7,831 bases of DNA from Dehalococcoidales bacterium (GTDB lineage: Bacteria; Chloroflexota; Dehalococcoidia; Dehalococcoidales; UBA5627). The notes under the pieces were generated by a model, which was given only the letters and a program-made list of their open reading frames with translations, had not been told where the DNA came from and searched no databases. Positions 1-6,246 of the stretch are shown here, in pieces. The DNA lies in the NCBI GenBank assembly GCA_012520835.1, contig JAAYNN010000167.1, positions 1 through 7,831 of the forward strand, read 5' to 3'. The position numbers and the translations under genes are program-made. Every line of letters begins with the position of its first letter. Position 1 is the first letter of the stretch.

Positions 1-1106
1 ATTTTTAAGAGGGTGGTTTTACCGGCGCCGTTGGGTCCCACCAGCGCCACCCTGTCGCCGCGCTCGATGGTCATGTCGATACCGGCATAAACGACTTTCT
101 CTCCGTATGACTTGTGAACGTTTTTAAGAGTAATCACCTCGCGCCCGCCCGGTTCCGGTTCGCTGAAGCTGAAATTCACTTTTTTGGTAACGCGCGGCAC
201 CTCGATGCGCTTGATTTTTGCCAGCATTTTCAAGCGGCTCTGCGCCTGCCGTGCCTTAGTTGCCTTGTAGCGGAAACGGTCTACAAACTCCATTTCTCTG
301 GCGATTTTCTTTTCCTGCCGCCGGGCGGCCGCTTCCAGTTTTTCAGCTTCTTTCTGCCGCATTTCGATATAGGCGTTATAGCTGCCGTTGAAACACACCG
401 TCCTGCCGTTCTCGATTGCCAGTATTTTATCGGCAACCTTGTTTAAAAATGACCTGTCGTGGGATGTTAAAAGCACCGCGCCTTCGTAGCGCATCAGGTA
501 ATTCTCGAACCAGATGCACGATTCCAGGTCGAGGTGGTTGGTCGGCTCATCCAGAAGCAGCAGGTCGGGGTTGATGGCCAGCAGGCGCGCCAGAGCCGCC
601 CGCATCAGCCAGCCTCCGCTGAACCGGCTCAAAGGACGATGGAAATCGCTTTCCGAAAAACCCAATCCGCACAGGATAACCCCGGCATGGTGTTCGATAT
701 CGTTTCCCCCCAGGATCTCGAAGCGGTGCTGCAGTTCCCCCAGTTCCGCCAAAAGGGCAGACTTCCCGGCGTCATCGAGTTCTCCCTCCAGCTGAAGGAC
801 TATGTCGTCGATGCGCGCTTTTACCGCCTTCGTTTTTTCACATGAACCGGCCACCTCTTCCAGCAGAGGTTTCCGGGAAAAAGTGCCCACATCCTGCTTC
901 AGGTAGCCGATCGTCATGCCTCTTTGGCGGGTGATTGTGCCTTCATCGGGGGCGATACTGCCGGAAATCATCTCGAAAAGCGTCGTTTTGCCGGAGCCGT
1001 TAGGCCCGAGTACGGCAATACGGTCGCGCTCGCCGACCGTCAAAGACAGGCCGGAAAAGAGGGTGCGCAGACCGAACGACTTGGATAGGTTGCTGATATT
1101 AAGCAT
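1..1106 (-). CDS. ABC-F family ATPase, C-terminal part cut by the window edge
   Basis: Soluble tandem ABC ATPase of the ABC-F class; family members act on the ribosome (translation factors or antibiotic-resistance proteins) and are not transporters. About 368 residues are visible. The first nucleotide-binding domain has Walker A GPNGSGKTT at residues 34-42, signature FSGGW near 162-166, and Walker B with the DEPTNHLD motif near 186-193, which is the ABC-F hallmark. A long charged linker rich in Lys, Arg and Glu follows (about residues 225-290), as expected for the inter-domain linker that reaches the P-site tRNA. A second domain begins with VITLKNVHKSYG, and its Walker A GPNGAGKTT lies at the very edge. 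There is no transmembrane segment. The ATG at 1104-1106 is preceded by AGGA four bases upstream. The gene is probably intact outside the window. The subfamily (Uup, YdiF or YbiT-like) cannot be decided. Confidence 0.93.
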   Translation of the reverse strand, partial: MLNISNLSKSFGLRTLFSGLSLTVGERDRIAVLGPNGSGKTTLFEMISGSIAPDEGTITRQRGMTIGYLKQDVGTFSRKPLLEEVAGSCEKTKAVKARIDDIVLQLEGELDDAGKSALLAELGELQHRFEILGGNDIEHHAGVILCGLGFSESDFHRPLSRFSGGWLMRAALARLLAINPDLLLLDEPTNHLDLESCIWFENYLMRYEGAVLLTSHDRSFLNKVADKILAIENGRTVCFNGSYNAYIEMRQKEAEKLEAAARRQEKKIAREMEFVDRFRYKATKARQAQSRLKMLAKIKRIEVPRVTKKVNFSFSEPEPGGREVITLKNVHKSYGEKVVYAGIDMTIERGDRVALVGPNGAGKTTLLK

Positions 1107-1142
1107 ATCTTCCTGAAAAGACCTTTAAGAAAAGCATGATGG

Positions 1143-1172
1143 ATTATACATTTTAAACACGCTGCAGGCGAA
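1143..1172 (-). promoter_or_regulatory. Probable sigma-70 promoter of the ABC-F gene
   Basis: On the minus strand a perfect TATAAT (1143-1148) lies 18 bases downstream of a partial -35 box, TTCGCC (1167-1172). The predicted transcript would start near 1136, giving a leader of about 30 bases before the ABC-F ATG. This suggests the ABC-F gene is not simply cotranscribed with the response regulator, although no clear terminator is visible in the 119-bp gap. The -10 box is strong and the -35 box weak. Confidence 0.45.
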
Positions 1173-1225
1173 ATTGCCAACGGATGGGGTTGAAATCTGA
1201 ATATTAACAGCGGCAATCCGGCAAA

Positions 1226-2263
1226 TCATGAACTGACTGTATTCGGAACAGTTTTTGTTTCAATTCTGAGGAAAGCCTCGACTACCTCCGGGTCGAACTG
1301 GATTCCGGAACCCTTTTTGATTTCATCGACCGCCGCCGCATGACCCAGGGACTTGCGGTAAGGGCGGTCGCTGGTCATGGCATCATAGGCATCTGCCAGA
1401 GCCATGATGGCGGCGCCGACCGGAATCTGCTTGCCTGAAAGCCCGTCGGGATAGCCGTTGCCGTCGAATCTCTCGTGGTGCATGCGTACTATATCCAGTA
1501 TTTCCTGCTCGTCTACTATCGGTTTCAAGATACGCTCGCCGATGACCGAATGGGCCTTGATCTGCTGGAATTCATGGTGTGTCAGCCTCCCGGGCTTGTT
1601 GAGTATCTCTTCCTTTACGCCGATTTTACCGATATCGTGAATCATGCCGGCAATCCTGATATTCTCCACAGCACTTTGCGACAAGCCCATCTCCCCGGCG
1701 ATAGCTACCGATATTTCGGCCACCCGCCCCGAATGGCCGCTGGTATATTCATCCTTGGCATCCATAGCCAGCGCCAGCGCCATCACTGCGTTCATAAAAG
1801 CATCGCGGATTTTAGCGGCCTGAATCTGGACTTTCTCTTCGAGGTGCTGCTGATAATCATATATTTCCAGTTCCAGGCGGCGCGTATTTAAAGCCCTAGC
1901 CACGCTGATAACCACTTCATCGAGATTATAGGGCTTGGTAAAATAGTCGTAAGCGCCCAGCCTGACGCACTTGATGGCGGTATCGGCATCACCGACGGCG
2001 GTTGCCATGATGACAATGGTACCTGGAAAGTGTTTTTTTATATCCGGTAAAAGTTCGATGCCGGACCCGCCGGGCATCATGATATCCAGTATTACTATAT
2101 CAACCGGCTGCTCATGCATCTTCTCCATGGCCTGCTGGGGACTGTCGGCTTCGATGCACACGTAACCTTCCGACTTCAATTTATGGCACAGAAGCCGCCT
2201 GATGACATTCTCGTCATCGACTATCAGGATTGTCCAGGGATTGTCACTGCTTTTCTCCATCAT
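1226..2263 (-). CDS. Response regulator with REC and HD-GYP domains (c-di-GMP phosphodiesterase type)
   Basis: Predicted cytoplasmic two-component regulator of 345 residues, a normal length for a REC + HD-GYP protein. The receiver domain (about 10-125) has the acidic pair D16-D17, phosphoacceptor D60 in LDIMMPGGSG, T88 and K110 (FTKP). A helical, probably coiled-coil linker (about 126-155) leads to an HD-GYP domain (about 157-335) with H177, the HD pair in HDIGKIG (209-210), HHE (262-264) and the GYP motif in DGNGYPDG (270-272). Family knowledge: HD-GYP domains hydrolyse cyclic di-GMP to pGpG or GMP, so phosphorylation at D60 probably controls c-di-GMP turnover. All the metal-ligand motifs I can recognise are present, so it should be active. 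Two consecutive ATG codons open the ORF; GGAG six bases ahead favours the first (2261-2263). No histidine kinase is adjacent, but a possible sensor stub lies just upstream. Confidence 0.95.
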   Translation of the reverse strand: MMEKSSDNPWTILIVDDENVIRRLLCHKLKSEGYVCIEADSPQQAMEKMHEQPVDIVILDIMMPGGSGIELLPDIKKHFPGTIVIMATAVGDADTAIKCVRLGAYDYFTKPYNLDEVVISVARALNTRRLELEIYDYQQHLEEKVQIQAAKIRDAFMNAVMALALAMDAKDEYTSGHSGRVAEISVAIAGEMGLSQSAVENIRIAGMIHDIGKIGVKEEILNKPGRLTHHEFQQIKAHSVIGERILKPIVDEQEILDIVRMHHERFDGNGYPDGLSGKQIPVGAAIMALADAYDAMTSDRPYRKSLGHAAAVDEIKKGSGIQFDPEVVEAFLRIETKTVPNTVSS

Positions 2264-2282
2264 TTCCTTCTCCAGCCCGTTC

Positions 2283-2299
2283 AGCCTGATTTACAGGCT
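2283..2299. repeat. Short hairpin before the response-regulator start
   Basis: AGCCTG and CAGGCT form a perfect 6-bp inverted repeat around a 5-base ATTTA loop. It lies about 20 bases upstream of the regulator's ATG and just ahead of its GGAG site. No T-run follows on either strand, so it is not a standard intrinsic terminator. It could be a weak translational control or mRNA-stability element, or chance. Confidence 0.3.
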
Positions 2300-2382
2300 A
2301 TTCTATCACAAACCTTGCAACCTTTCCGAATCCGCTTTTTAAATGTTGCCGTGGTGCCGCGAAATTCTGCCATGACAGATAC

Positions 2383-2529
2383 TCAACCTTGATATACGCC
2401 GACTTTTACGGGGCGGGATATGTCGGCGGCATATGAAGCGCCAGGCTCGCCGGCAGATAAATTGGCAACGGGAAAGACACTGAGGACAATCAGCGTCAAC
2501 ATCAGGAACGGGAGCATCCTTTTCGGCAT
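2383..2529 (-). CDS. 48-residue exported peptide, probably the N-terminal stub of a lost periplasmic sensor or binding protein
   Basis: A short ORF that general gene finding would miss. It starts at ATG 2527-2529, with an in-frame TGA three codons upstream fixing the start, and with GGAGGA about 11 bases ahead. The product begins MPKRMLPFLMLTLIVLSVF, a classic signal peptide (basic n-region, hydrophobic residues 5-22, then small residues with likely cleavage around ANLSAG or SYAA). The mature part ends SRPVKVGVYQG and then stops. The phrase KVGVYQ at the start of a mature region is typical of family-3 solute-binding domains, including those at the N-terminus of sensor kinases. I infer a truncated gene. 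After the TGA the same frame stays open for 33 more codons but shows no recognisable domain. Alternative: a genuine small secreted peptide. It lies 119 bp upstream of the response regulator on the same strand. Confidence 0.5.
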   Translation of the reverse strand: MPKRMLPFLMLTLIVLSVFPVANLSAGEPGASYAADISRPVKVGVYQG

Positions 2530-2578
2530 GTACTGTCAGTTCCTCCCCCTGAAAGACCCTGTAATATTAAAAGGCATC

Positions 2579-2611
2579 AGCCCGATAATATGGCTGTACA
2601 TCATCGGGGCT
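2579..2611. promoter_or_regulatory. Long hairpin in the leader of the small exported-peptide ORF
   Basis: The arms AGCCCGATAATAT and ACATCATCGGGGCT pair as a 13-bp stem (with two G-U pairs when read as minus-strand RNA and one bulged C) around a 6-base loop. Read on the minus strand it lies in the untranslated leader about 50 bases before the 48-codon ORF, and TTTT follows after about six bases. It could be an attenuator or RNA stability element. It does not match any riboswitch class I know. Confidence 0.35.
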
Positions 2612-2653
2612 ATCCATTGTACCTGTTTTTAATCTCTTTAATTAAGTCTACCT

Positions 2654-2682
2654 GGTATTGAATCTATTTGCAATACCTTTTT
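2654..2682 (+). terminator. Inverted repeat with T-tract: terminator-like on plus, or operator at a minus-strand promoter
   Basis: GGTATTG (2654-2660) and CAATACC (2671-2677) are a perfect 7-bp inverted repeat with a 10-base loop, followed directly on the plus strand by TTTTT (2678-2682). That is the shape of a weak, AT-rich intrinsic terminator, but no plus-strand gene lies to its left. On the minus strand the same repeat sits immediately downstream of a TATAAT box, where a repressor site would be expected. I cannot choose between the two roles. Confidence 0.35.
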
Positions 2683-2683
2683 G

Positions 2684-2689
2684 ATTATA
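2684..2689 (-). promoter_or_regulatory. Candidate -10 box for the sensor-stub/response-regulator transcript
   Basis: A perfect TATAAT on the minus strand in AT-rich DNA. No convincing -35 box is found at 15-18 bases (the best candidates are TGTTAT and TTATCC), so it may need an activator or be spurious. It would give a leader of about 150 bases carrying the two hairpins described here, ahead of the 48-codon ORF and the response regulator. Confidence 0.35.
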
Positions 2690-2723
2690 ATATGCGTTCT
2701 TTGCGGATAACAGCGCCTTCAAG

Positions 2724-2752
2724 TTGCCAAACAACAGCTTTATTGCTACAAT
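2724..2752 (+). promoter_or_regulatory. Sigma-70 promoter for tRNA-Arg
   Basis: TTGCCA (2724-2729) and TACAAT (2747-2752) are separated by exactly 17 bases, each box one mismatch from consensus. Transcription would start near 2759, about 34 bases before the tRNA, a normal distance for a leader removed by RNase P. Confidence 0.6.
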
Positions 2753-2792
2753 TTCTGTTGGTATTATTGACAATTGCGAAGCTATACTTTAT

Positions 2793-2868
2793 GCCCCTGT
2801 AGCTCAGAGGACAGAGCAGCGGTTTCCTAAACCGCGTGTCGTGAGTTCGACTCTCACCAGGGGTACCA
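2793..2868 (+). tRNA. tRNA-Arg (anticodon CCT), CCA encoded
   Basis: A full cloverleaf can be drawn. The acceptor arm is GCCCCTG with CAGGGGT (first pair G-U). The D stem is GCTC/GAGC with a loop containing GG. The anticodon stem GCGGT/ACCGC holds the loop TTCCTAA, hence anticodon CCT, reading AGG. The variable loop is five bases. The T stem is GTGAG/CTCAC with the TTCGACT loop. A2865 is the discriminator and CCA (2866-2868) is encoded. TTTTT follows at 2870-2874 and may end the transcript. It is convergent with mod, whose stop is 78 bp away, so the tRNA 3' end faces the restriction-modification block, as for many islands integrated at tRNA genes. Confidence 0.97.
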
Positions 2869-2926
2869 CTTTTTGAAGCTGAAAGCCCCTTGAGCATCGA
2901 CGAAGGGAATATTTTATAATATTATC

Positions 2927-2939
2927 TCAGGCAGCCTGA
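2927..2939. other. Small palindrome between tRNA-Arg and the end of mod
   Basis: TCAGG and CCTGA flank a 3-base centre, seven bases beyond the mod stop codon, followed in the mod direction by very AT-rich DNA containing the repeat AATATT...AATATT (2908-2923). It might help end the mod transcript, but there is no proper T-run and the stem is only 5 bp. Confidence 0.2.
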
Positions 2940-2946
2940 ATTGACT

Positions 2947-5568
2947 CTATTTTATCTCGTAAACTTTTAACACCTCATCGCCGTAATGGTTGATGACCTT
3001 GATGGCGATTTTACCGGTTTTGGGGGCGTCAAAAGGTCGGCTTACGGTTGAATAAAGTGAATCCCACGCCGACTCATCGATTTCCGCCCTGAGCGTTCTC
3101 TTCAACCTGTCGAACTTATTTTCACCATCGGTAAAATAGGCGTGACGCACGAAGAAACTCTCGCCGTTATAATCGGTATCTATAAACCAGCAGGCAATTT
3201 CTCTGACGGGGTTGCTGCTTAATTGTCCGGTGGTGGGATTATATATATCCATCCCCTTGATTTCTACCGTATATTTGCCGTCCGTTTGCTTCTTTACAGC
3301 CACATCTGGTTCGCCGAAAACCATAAACAGGTTACCGGTGCCGGTGTTCTTTAGCAGGTCGTCACCCATGGATAAATCGGGGTTCATCCTTGTAATCAGC
3401 ACTGTCAGTTTGCCGTAGCGTTTAGCTTCCTCGGAAACGTGCGGGTCGAAGGCGAAACCACAGACGATTAAAATGTCGTAACCGACGCCCTGCACCGCTT
3501 CCTTGGCAGCTTCCTTGACCATATCCGGGCTGACTGTGCCGTATTGAGGGCCGATGGATACCGCCACGCGCCTGCTTTTGCCGTCGGCATCGGTATATTC
3601 GCCGGCAGCCTGTATATATTCACCGGCAATTGTTTCCAGGCTATCGAATTTTAATTTTTCACCCTTGATGGTGTTCTGGACGCCGGCTTTCCTGAGATGT
3701 TCCAGAATCATCGTTTCAAATTGTCCTTCGCTGCTCTCTTTTTGAGCCGTTCTCTCGGCAGCCGGCCTTTCCTCATCCAGCGAGATAAACCTGTGCGGCG
3801 ATAAGCTCTCCACCGTAAACGGGCCGGTTACACGCACACGCTTGTTATCTTCATATGGTTGGTCGTAAAGCGTTTCGGTATCGGCATGACGCGCTATGGC
3901 GGCGTCGATTTCCTGCCGGCTCATGCCCTCTTTGATATCGGGATTGTTGGCAATCGATTTTAGCGTAATGTGCGGCACCCGCTTGTAAACAAAACCCTTT
4001 CTGATGTCATAAGACGTTGGATATGACGGCGGAATCCTGCCGGTAATCTCGGTTTCTTTTTTTATGCCTTCGGGAGAATCCGCCAGCAGGTAGTAGGGCA
4101 ACTTGGCGGACATTAAGCGCGTGCGGGCTAAAGCCAGAGCCACGCGGCTGGTATCGACGGTTATCCAGCGCCTGCCCCACTGCTCGGCAACATAGGCGGT
4201 GGTGCCGCTGCCGCAGGTAGAGTCGAGCACCAAATCCCCCGGGTCGGTGGTCATGAGAAGGCAGCGTTTAATAGTTTCTTCAGCAGTCTCAACGACATAT
4301 TTTTTATTCGAAGAATAAGCCGCTTCTTCCCAAGAGTGATCAATTTCTGTATAAGGAAATTCATCTGCAAAGGATACAAAACGCAGAGTATTACCTTGTG
4401 GTAAAACCCTATCCAAAGTTATTAGCCTTTTCATTCCTACTTCATTAGTTTTCCAACTTCTCCCACCTGCTGTTAATGGCGGTTGATATATTATTCCCTT
4501 ATATTCGACATTAAAAGTTGCATTTTGATTAAACCCCGCAGGAGCTAATTTATATGATGCAAAAATTCTAGAACCCTTTGGTAAAAGTTCAGGATTATCG
4601 ATTTCCTCGCTTGTCAAACGCCTCTTTTCCCCATCTGGCAGTTCAACATAATCCCAATTCCCCCCTAACATTCTTTCCTGCTTTTTAAACAGCTTTTTAA
4701 ATTTAAGATTATTAATGTCCTTTGAATAAAAGACAATATAATCATTTACTACACCTAGATATCTAGGATTCATTGCATTTATTTTTCTTCTAAAACTAAT
4801 CAAACTAATAAAATTTTCACTCCCAAATACCTCGTCCATCAGGCAGCGCACCAAGTGTACGTTTTCATCTCCAATCTGCACAAAGCAACTGCCGGTTTCG
4901 GTCAGCAAATCCCTTGCCACCCCCAGCCTGTCTCTCAAATAAGCTAAATAGGAATGGATTCCCAGTTTCCATGTATCACGAAAAGCCTTCACCTGCTCCG
5001 GCTGGCGGGTGGCATCTTCGGCTTTACCATCCCTTACATCACGCTTGCGGGTACTGACCTGCCAGTTGGAATTGAAGTTGATGCCGTAGGGCGGGTCGAG
5101 ATAGACCATCTGCACCTTGCCCTTCAAACCTTCCTTCTCAGCCAGCGAGGTCATCACCAAAAGGGAATCTCCCAGTATCATGCGGTTCGACCACTTCTGG
5201 TCGTGCTGATAGAAATCCACCATATCCTCGAACTTGATGCCGTTGAAATCGGCAAACAGGTCGAGCTGGGCGGGCTTGCCTTCGTTTGCCTGAGCGCGCA
5301 AGTCCTCGATTAAATACTTCGGAAGGATTTTTTCCTGTATGTAAATCGGCACCGCCGGGACTTCCAGGGGATACGAATCCTGCTCATCCTTGCCTTTCCA
5401 GACAAGCTGGGGGTCGAGGGAGGGATCACGCGGATAGAGTATTGTCTTCGGCGCATTTTCGTCTTTAGCAACAAAACCCCGCAGTTCTTCGGTGGGTATA
5501 TTGGTACGGCGGTCTTTATGCACCACTGCTTCAATCGGTGTCTTTATATTATTCTTACGAGCAGACAT
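2947..5568 (-). CDS. Type III-like site-specific DNA methyltransferase (adenine N6, beta class), Mod
   Basis: Transfers a methyl group from S-adenosylmethionine to adenine in a specific site, marking self DNA for the neighbouring Res. In the 873 residues, ILGDSL (131-136) precedes catalytic motif IV DPPYG (158-162). Motif I, LVLDSTCGSGTTA (446-458), with the following acidic residue in TVDTS (470-474), comes about 290 residues later. This IV-before-I order defines the beta class, to which type III Mod proteins belong. The residues between are the expected target-recognition region, and its DNA (about 4265-4835) is much more AT-rich than the rest. Residues about 500-873 form a large C-terminal part, longer than in EcoP15I-type Mods (about 650 residues), with stretches such as RKGFVYKRVPHITLKSIANN and TGTGNLFMVFGEPDV that I associate with large Mod-like methylases but cannot assign a role. 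The start ATG (5566-5568) has GAGGGGG eight bases upstream, inside GA-rich repeat-like DNA. It is the last gene of the block. Confidence 0.93.
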   Translation of the reverse strand: MSARKNNIKTPIEAVVHKDRRTNIPTEELRGFVAKDENAPKTILYPRDPSLDPQLVWKGKDEQDSYPLEVPAVPIYIQEKILPKYLIEDLRAQANEGKPAQLDLFADFNGIKFEDMVDFYQHDQKWSNRMILGDSLLVMTSLAEKEGLKGKVQMVYLDPPYGINFNSNWQVSTRKRDVRDGKAEDATRQPEQVKAFRDTWKLGIHSYLAYLRDRLGVARDLLTETGSCFVQIGDENVHLVRCLMDEVFGSENFISLISFRRKINAMNPRYLGVVNDYIVFYSKDINNLKFKKLFKKQERMLGGNWDYVELPDGEKRRLTSEEIDNPELLPKGSRIFASYKLAPAGFNQNATFNVEYKGIIYQPPLTAGGRSWKTNEVGMKRLITLDRVLPQGNTLRFVSFADEFPYTEIDHSWEEAAYSSNKKYVVETAEETIKRCLLMTTDPGDLVLDSTCGSGTTAYVAEQWGRRWITVDTSRVALALARTRLMSAKLPYYLLADSPEGIKKETEITGRIPPSYPTSYDIRKGFVYKRVPHITLKSIANNPDIKEGMSRQEIDAAIARHADTETLYDQPYEDNKRVRVTGPFTVESLSPHRFISLDEERPAAERTAQKESSEGQFETMILEHLRKAGVQNTIKGEKLKFDSLETIAGEYIQAAGEYTDADGKSRRVAVSIGPQYGTVSPDMVKEAAKEAVQGVGYDILIVCGFAFDPHVSEEAKRYGKLTVLITRMNPDLSMGDDLLKNTGTGNLFMVFGEPDVAVKKQTDGKYTVEIKGMDIYNPTTGQLSSNPVREIACWFIDTDYNGESFFVRHAYFTDGENKFDRLKRTLRAEIDESAWDSLYSTVSRPFDAPKTGKIAIKVINHYGDEVLKVYEIK
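4265..4835. other. AT-rich segment of mod coding for the presumed target-recognition domain
   Basis: Corresponds to mod residues of about 245-435, between catalytic motifs IV and I. Base composition changes sharply: positions 4681-4740 hold 11 G/C in 60, while 5041-5100 in the same gene hold 35 in 60. The reading frame is intact throughout. Family knowledge: in beta-class type III Mods this interval holds the target-recognition domain, which is exchanged between alleles. I infer replacement of this segment from a more AT-rich source. Confidence 0.6.
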
Positions 5569-5590
5569 TGCTTTTCCCCCTCTCTAGATT

Positions 5591-5842
5591 CCCTCTCTCT
5601 AACTCTCTCCCGCCAAGGGGAGAGAGGATTACTCCCTCTCTACAGCCTTCTCCCACCAAGGCAAGAGGATTACTCCCTCTCTGCAGCCTTCTCCCGACAG
5701 GGGGGAGAGGATTGCTCCCTCTCTGCAGCCTTCCCCCGCCAAGGGGAGAGAGGATTGCTCCCTCTCTGCAGCCTTCCCCGCCAAGGGAGCGAGAATTACT
5801 CCCTCTCTGCAGCCTTCCCCCGCCAAGGGGGGAGAGGACTAC
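5591..5842. repeat. Six tandem GA/CT-rich palindromic repeat units (41-43 bp)
   Basis: Six adjacent units begin with CCCTCTCT at 5591, 5634, 5675, 5717, 5760 and 5801, with lengths of 43, 41, 42, 43, 41 and 42 bp. Each has a C-rich arm (such as CTCTCTCCC) and a G-rich arm (such as GGGGAGAGAG) around a short centre like GCCAA, so each can fold as a hairpin. Units 2-6 share the insert TGCAGCCTT (unit 2 has TACAGCCTT), while unit 1 carries CTCTAACT instead and matches the copy at 6247-6285. A further half-unit (CCCCCTCTCT, 5576-5585) supplies the Shine-Dalgarno of mod. Unlike a CRISPR, there are no unique spacers. The 299-bp gap between the DUF559 gene and mod consists almost wholly of these repeats. 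Confidence 0.9.
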
Positions 5843-5856
5843 CTTATTCAATTTAT

Positions 5857-5895
5857 CCCTCTCCCTGCTATGGGAGAGGGTCTGGGTGAGGGTCT
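5857..5895. repeat. Palindromic repeat of the GGGAGAGGG type, overlapping the DUF559 3' end
   Basis: CCCTCTCCC and GGGAGAGGG flank the short centre TGCTAT and form a 9-bp stem; the downstream part reads TGGGTGAGGGTCT. The copy at 6296-6333 is the same element in the same orientation, with a few substitutions and one indel. On the minus strand this copy encodes the last residues (DPHPDPLP) and the TAG stop of the DUF559 protein, and its hairpin would fold across the stop codon. Confidence 0.85.
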
Positions 5896-6236
5896 TCCAT
5901 AGCCTCAACTATTTTATATAAAACACCCTCACGATTCGCATAAACATCACTATTCCAGAACCTTATCACACGATAACCCTGTGCTTCAAACCATTCGGTT
6001 CTGACTTTATCGTCTTCCCTGTTATCGTCAAAATTATGCTGACCGCCATCGACTTCGATTATCAGCTTCTTTTCAAAGCTGACAAAATCGACAATATAAC
6101 CGCCTATGGGTTGCTGCCGCCGGAATTTTACGCCGTTGATTTGTTTGGCACGCAACCATGACCACATTAACCTCTCGGCATCGGTCTCATTGCGCCTTAA
6201 TTCTCTTGCTCTTTCGGTAAGATGAGGTTTATCCAA
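5868..6236 (-). CDS. DUF559 (Vsr-like, PD-(D/E)XK fold) endonuclease-domain protein
   Basis: A 122-residue cytoplasmic protein consisting almost only of a DUF559 domain, a family related to Vsr mismatch endonucleases and predicted to cut or nick DNA; no substrate is known to me for this branch. Visible marks are LTERARELRRNETDAERLMW (6-25) with the conserved Glu at 21, FRRQQPIGGYIVDF (38-51) with D50, then LIIEVDGGQH (58-67) with E61, D63 and Q66, which together fit the PD-(D/E)XK active site. YRVIRFWNSDV near the C-terminus is also typical. The start is TTG (6234-6236): no in-frame ATG precedes it, TAA lies two codons upstream, and the next Met (residue 24) would cut the conserved N-terminus. 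Its SD-like GAGAGAGGG comes from the adjacent repeat. The last eight residues, DPHPDPLP, are repeat-derived. It lies 69 bp after res and 299 bp before mod, on the same strand. Confidence 0.9.
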   Translation of the reverse strand: MDKPHLTERARELRRNETDAERLMWSWLRAKQINGVKFRRQQPIGGYIVDFVSFEKKLIIEVDGGQHNFDDNREDDKVRTEWFEAQGYRVIRFWNSDVYANREGVLYKIVEAMEDPHPDPLP

Positions 6237-6246
6237 TATTTATACG

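Noticed and set aside
114..1116. Plus-strand ORFs of 66-110 codons opposite the ABC-F gene
   Set aside because: Shadows of the clearly recognisable ABC-F coding sequence; no start sites or domains of their own.
2281..2382. In-frame continuation of the 48-codon ORF past its TGA (33 more codons)
   Set aside because: Considered as readthrough, selenocysteine or a nonsense mutation. The extension is basic with no solute-binding domain features, so there is nothing to support it as part of the protein.
1458..2392. Plus-strand ORFs opposite the response regulator
   Set aside because: Shadows of a fully motif-supported REC/HD-GYP gene.
2420..2632. 70-codon plus-strand ORF in the intergenic region
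   Set aside because: It covers the signal-peptide ORF and leader hairpin of the other strand, has no convincing SD and no recognisable sequence.
2540..2690. Cyclic di-GMP riboswitch upstream of the HD-GYP regulator
   Set aside because: Attractive by context, but the leader lacks the conserved GEMM sequence elements and pairing pattern I would expect.
2767..2788. TTGACA and TATACT just before the tRNA as its promoter
   Set aside because: The boxes are only 10 bases apart and would start transcription inside the tRNA; the 2724-2752 promoter fits much better.
2685..2897. 70-codon minus-strand ORF across the tRNA
   Set aside because: It is the antisense reading of tRNA-Arg, giving the familiar spurious protein phrase GESRTHDTRFRKPLLCPLSY. 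Not a gene.
5591..5842. CRISPR array
   Set aside because: Repeats are directly contiguous, palindromic and of uneven length, with no unique spacers between them and no cas genes nearby.
5518..5921. Several overlapping ORFs on both strands through the repeat array
   Set aside because: The translations are simply the repeat read in different frames (LSAAFPRQGG, SPLGGGRLQRG and similar). Open frames arise from low-complexity GA/CT DNA without stop codons.
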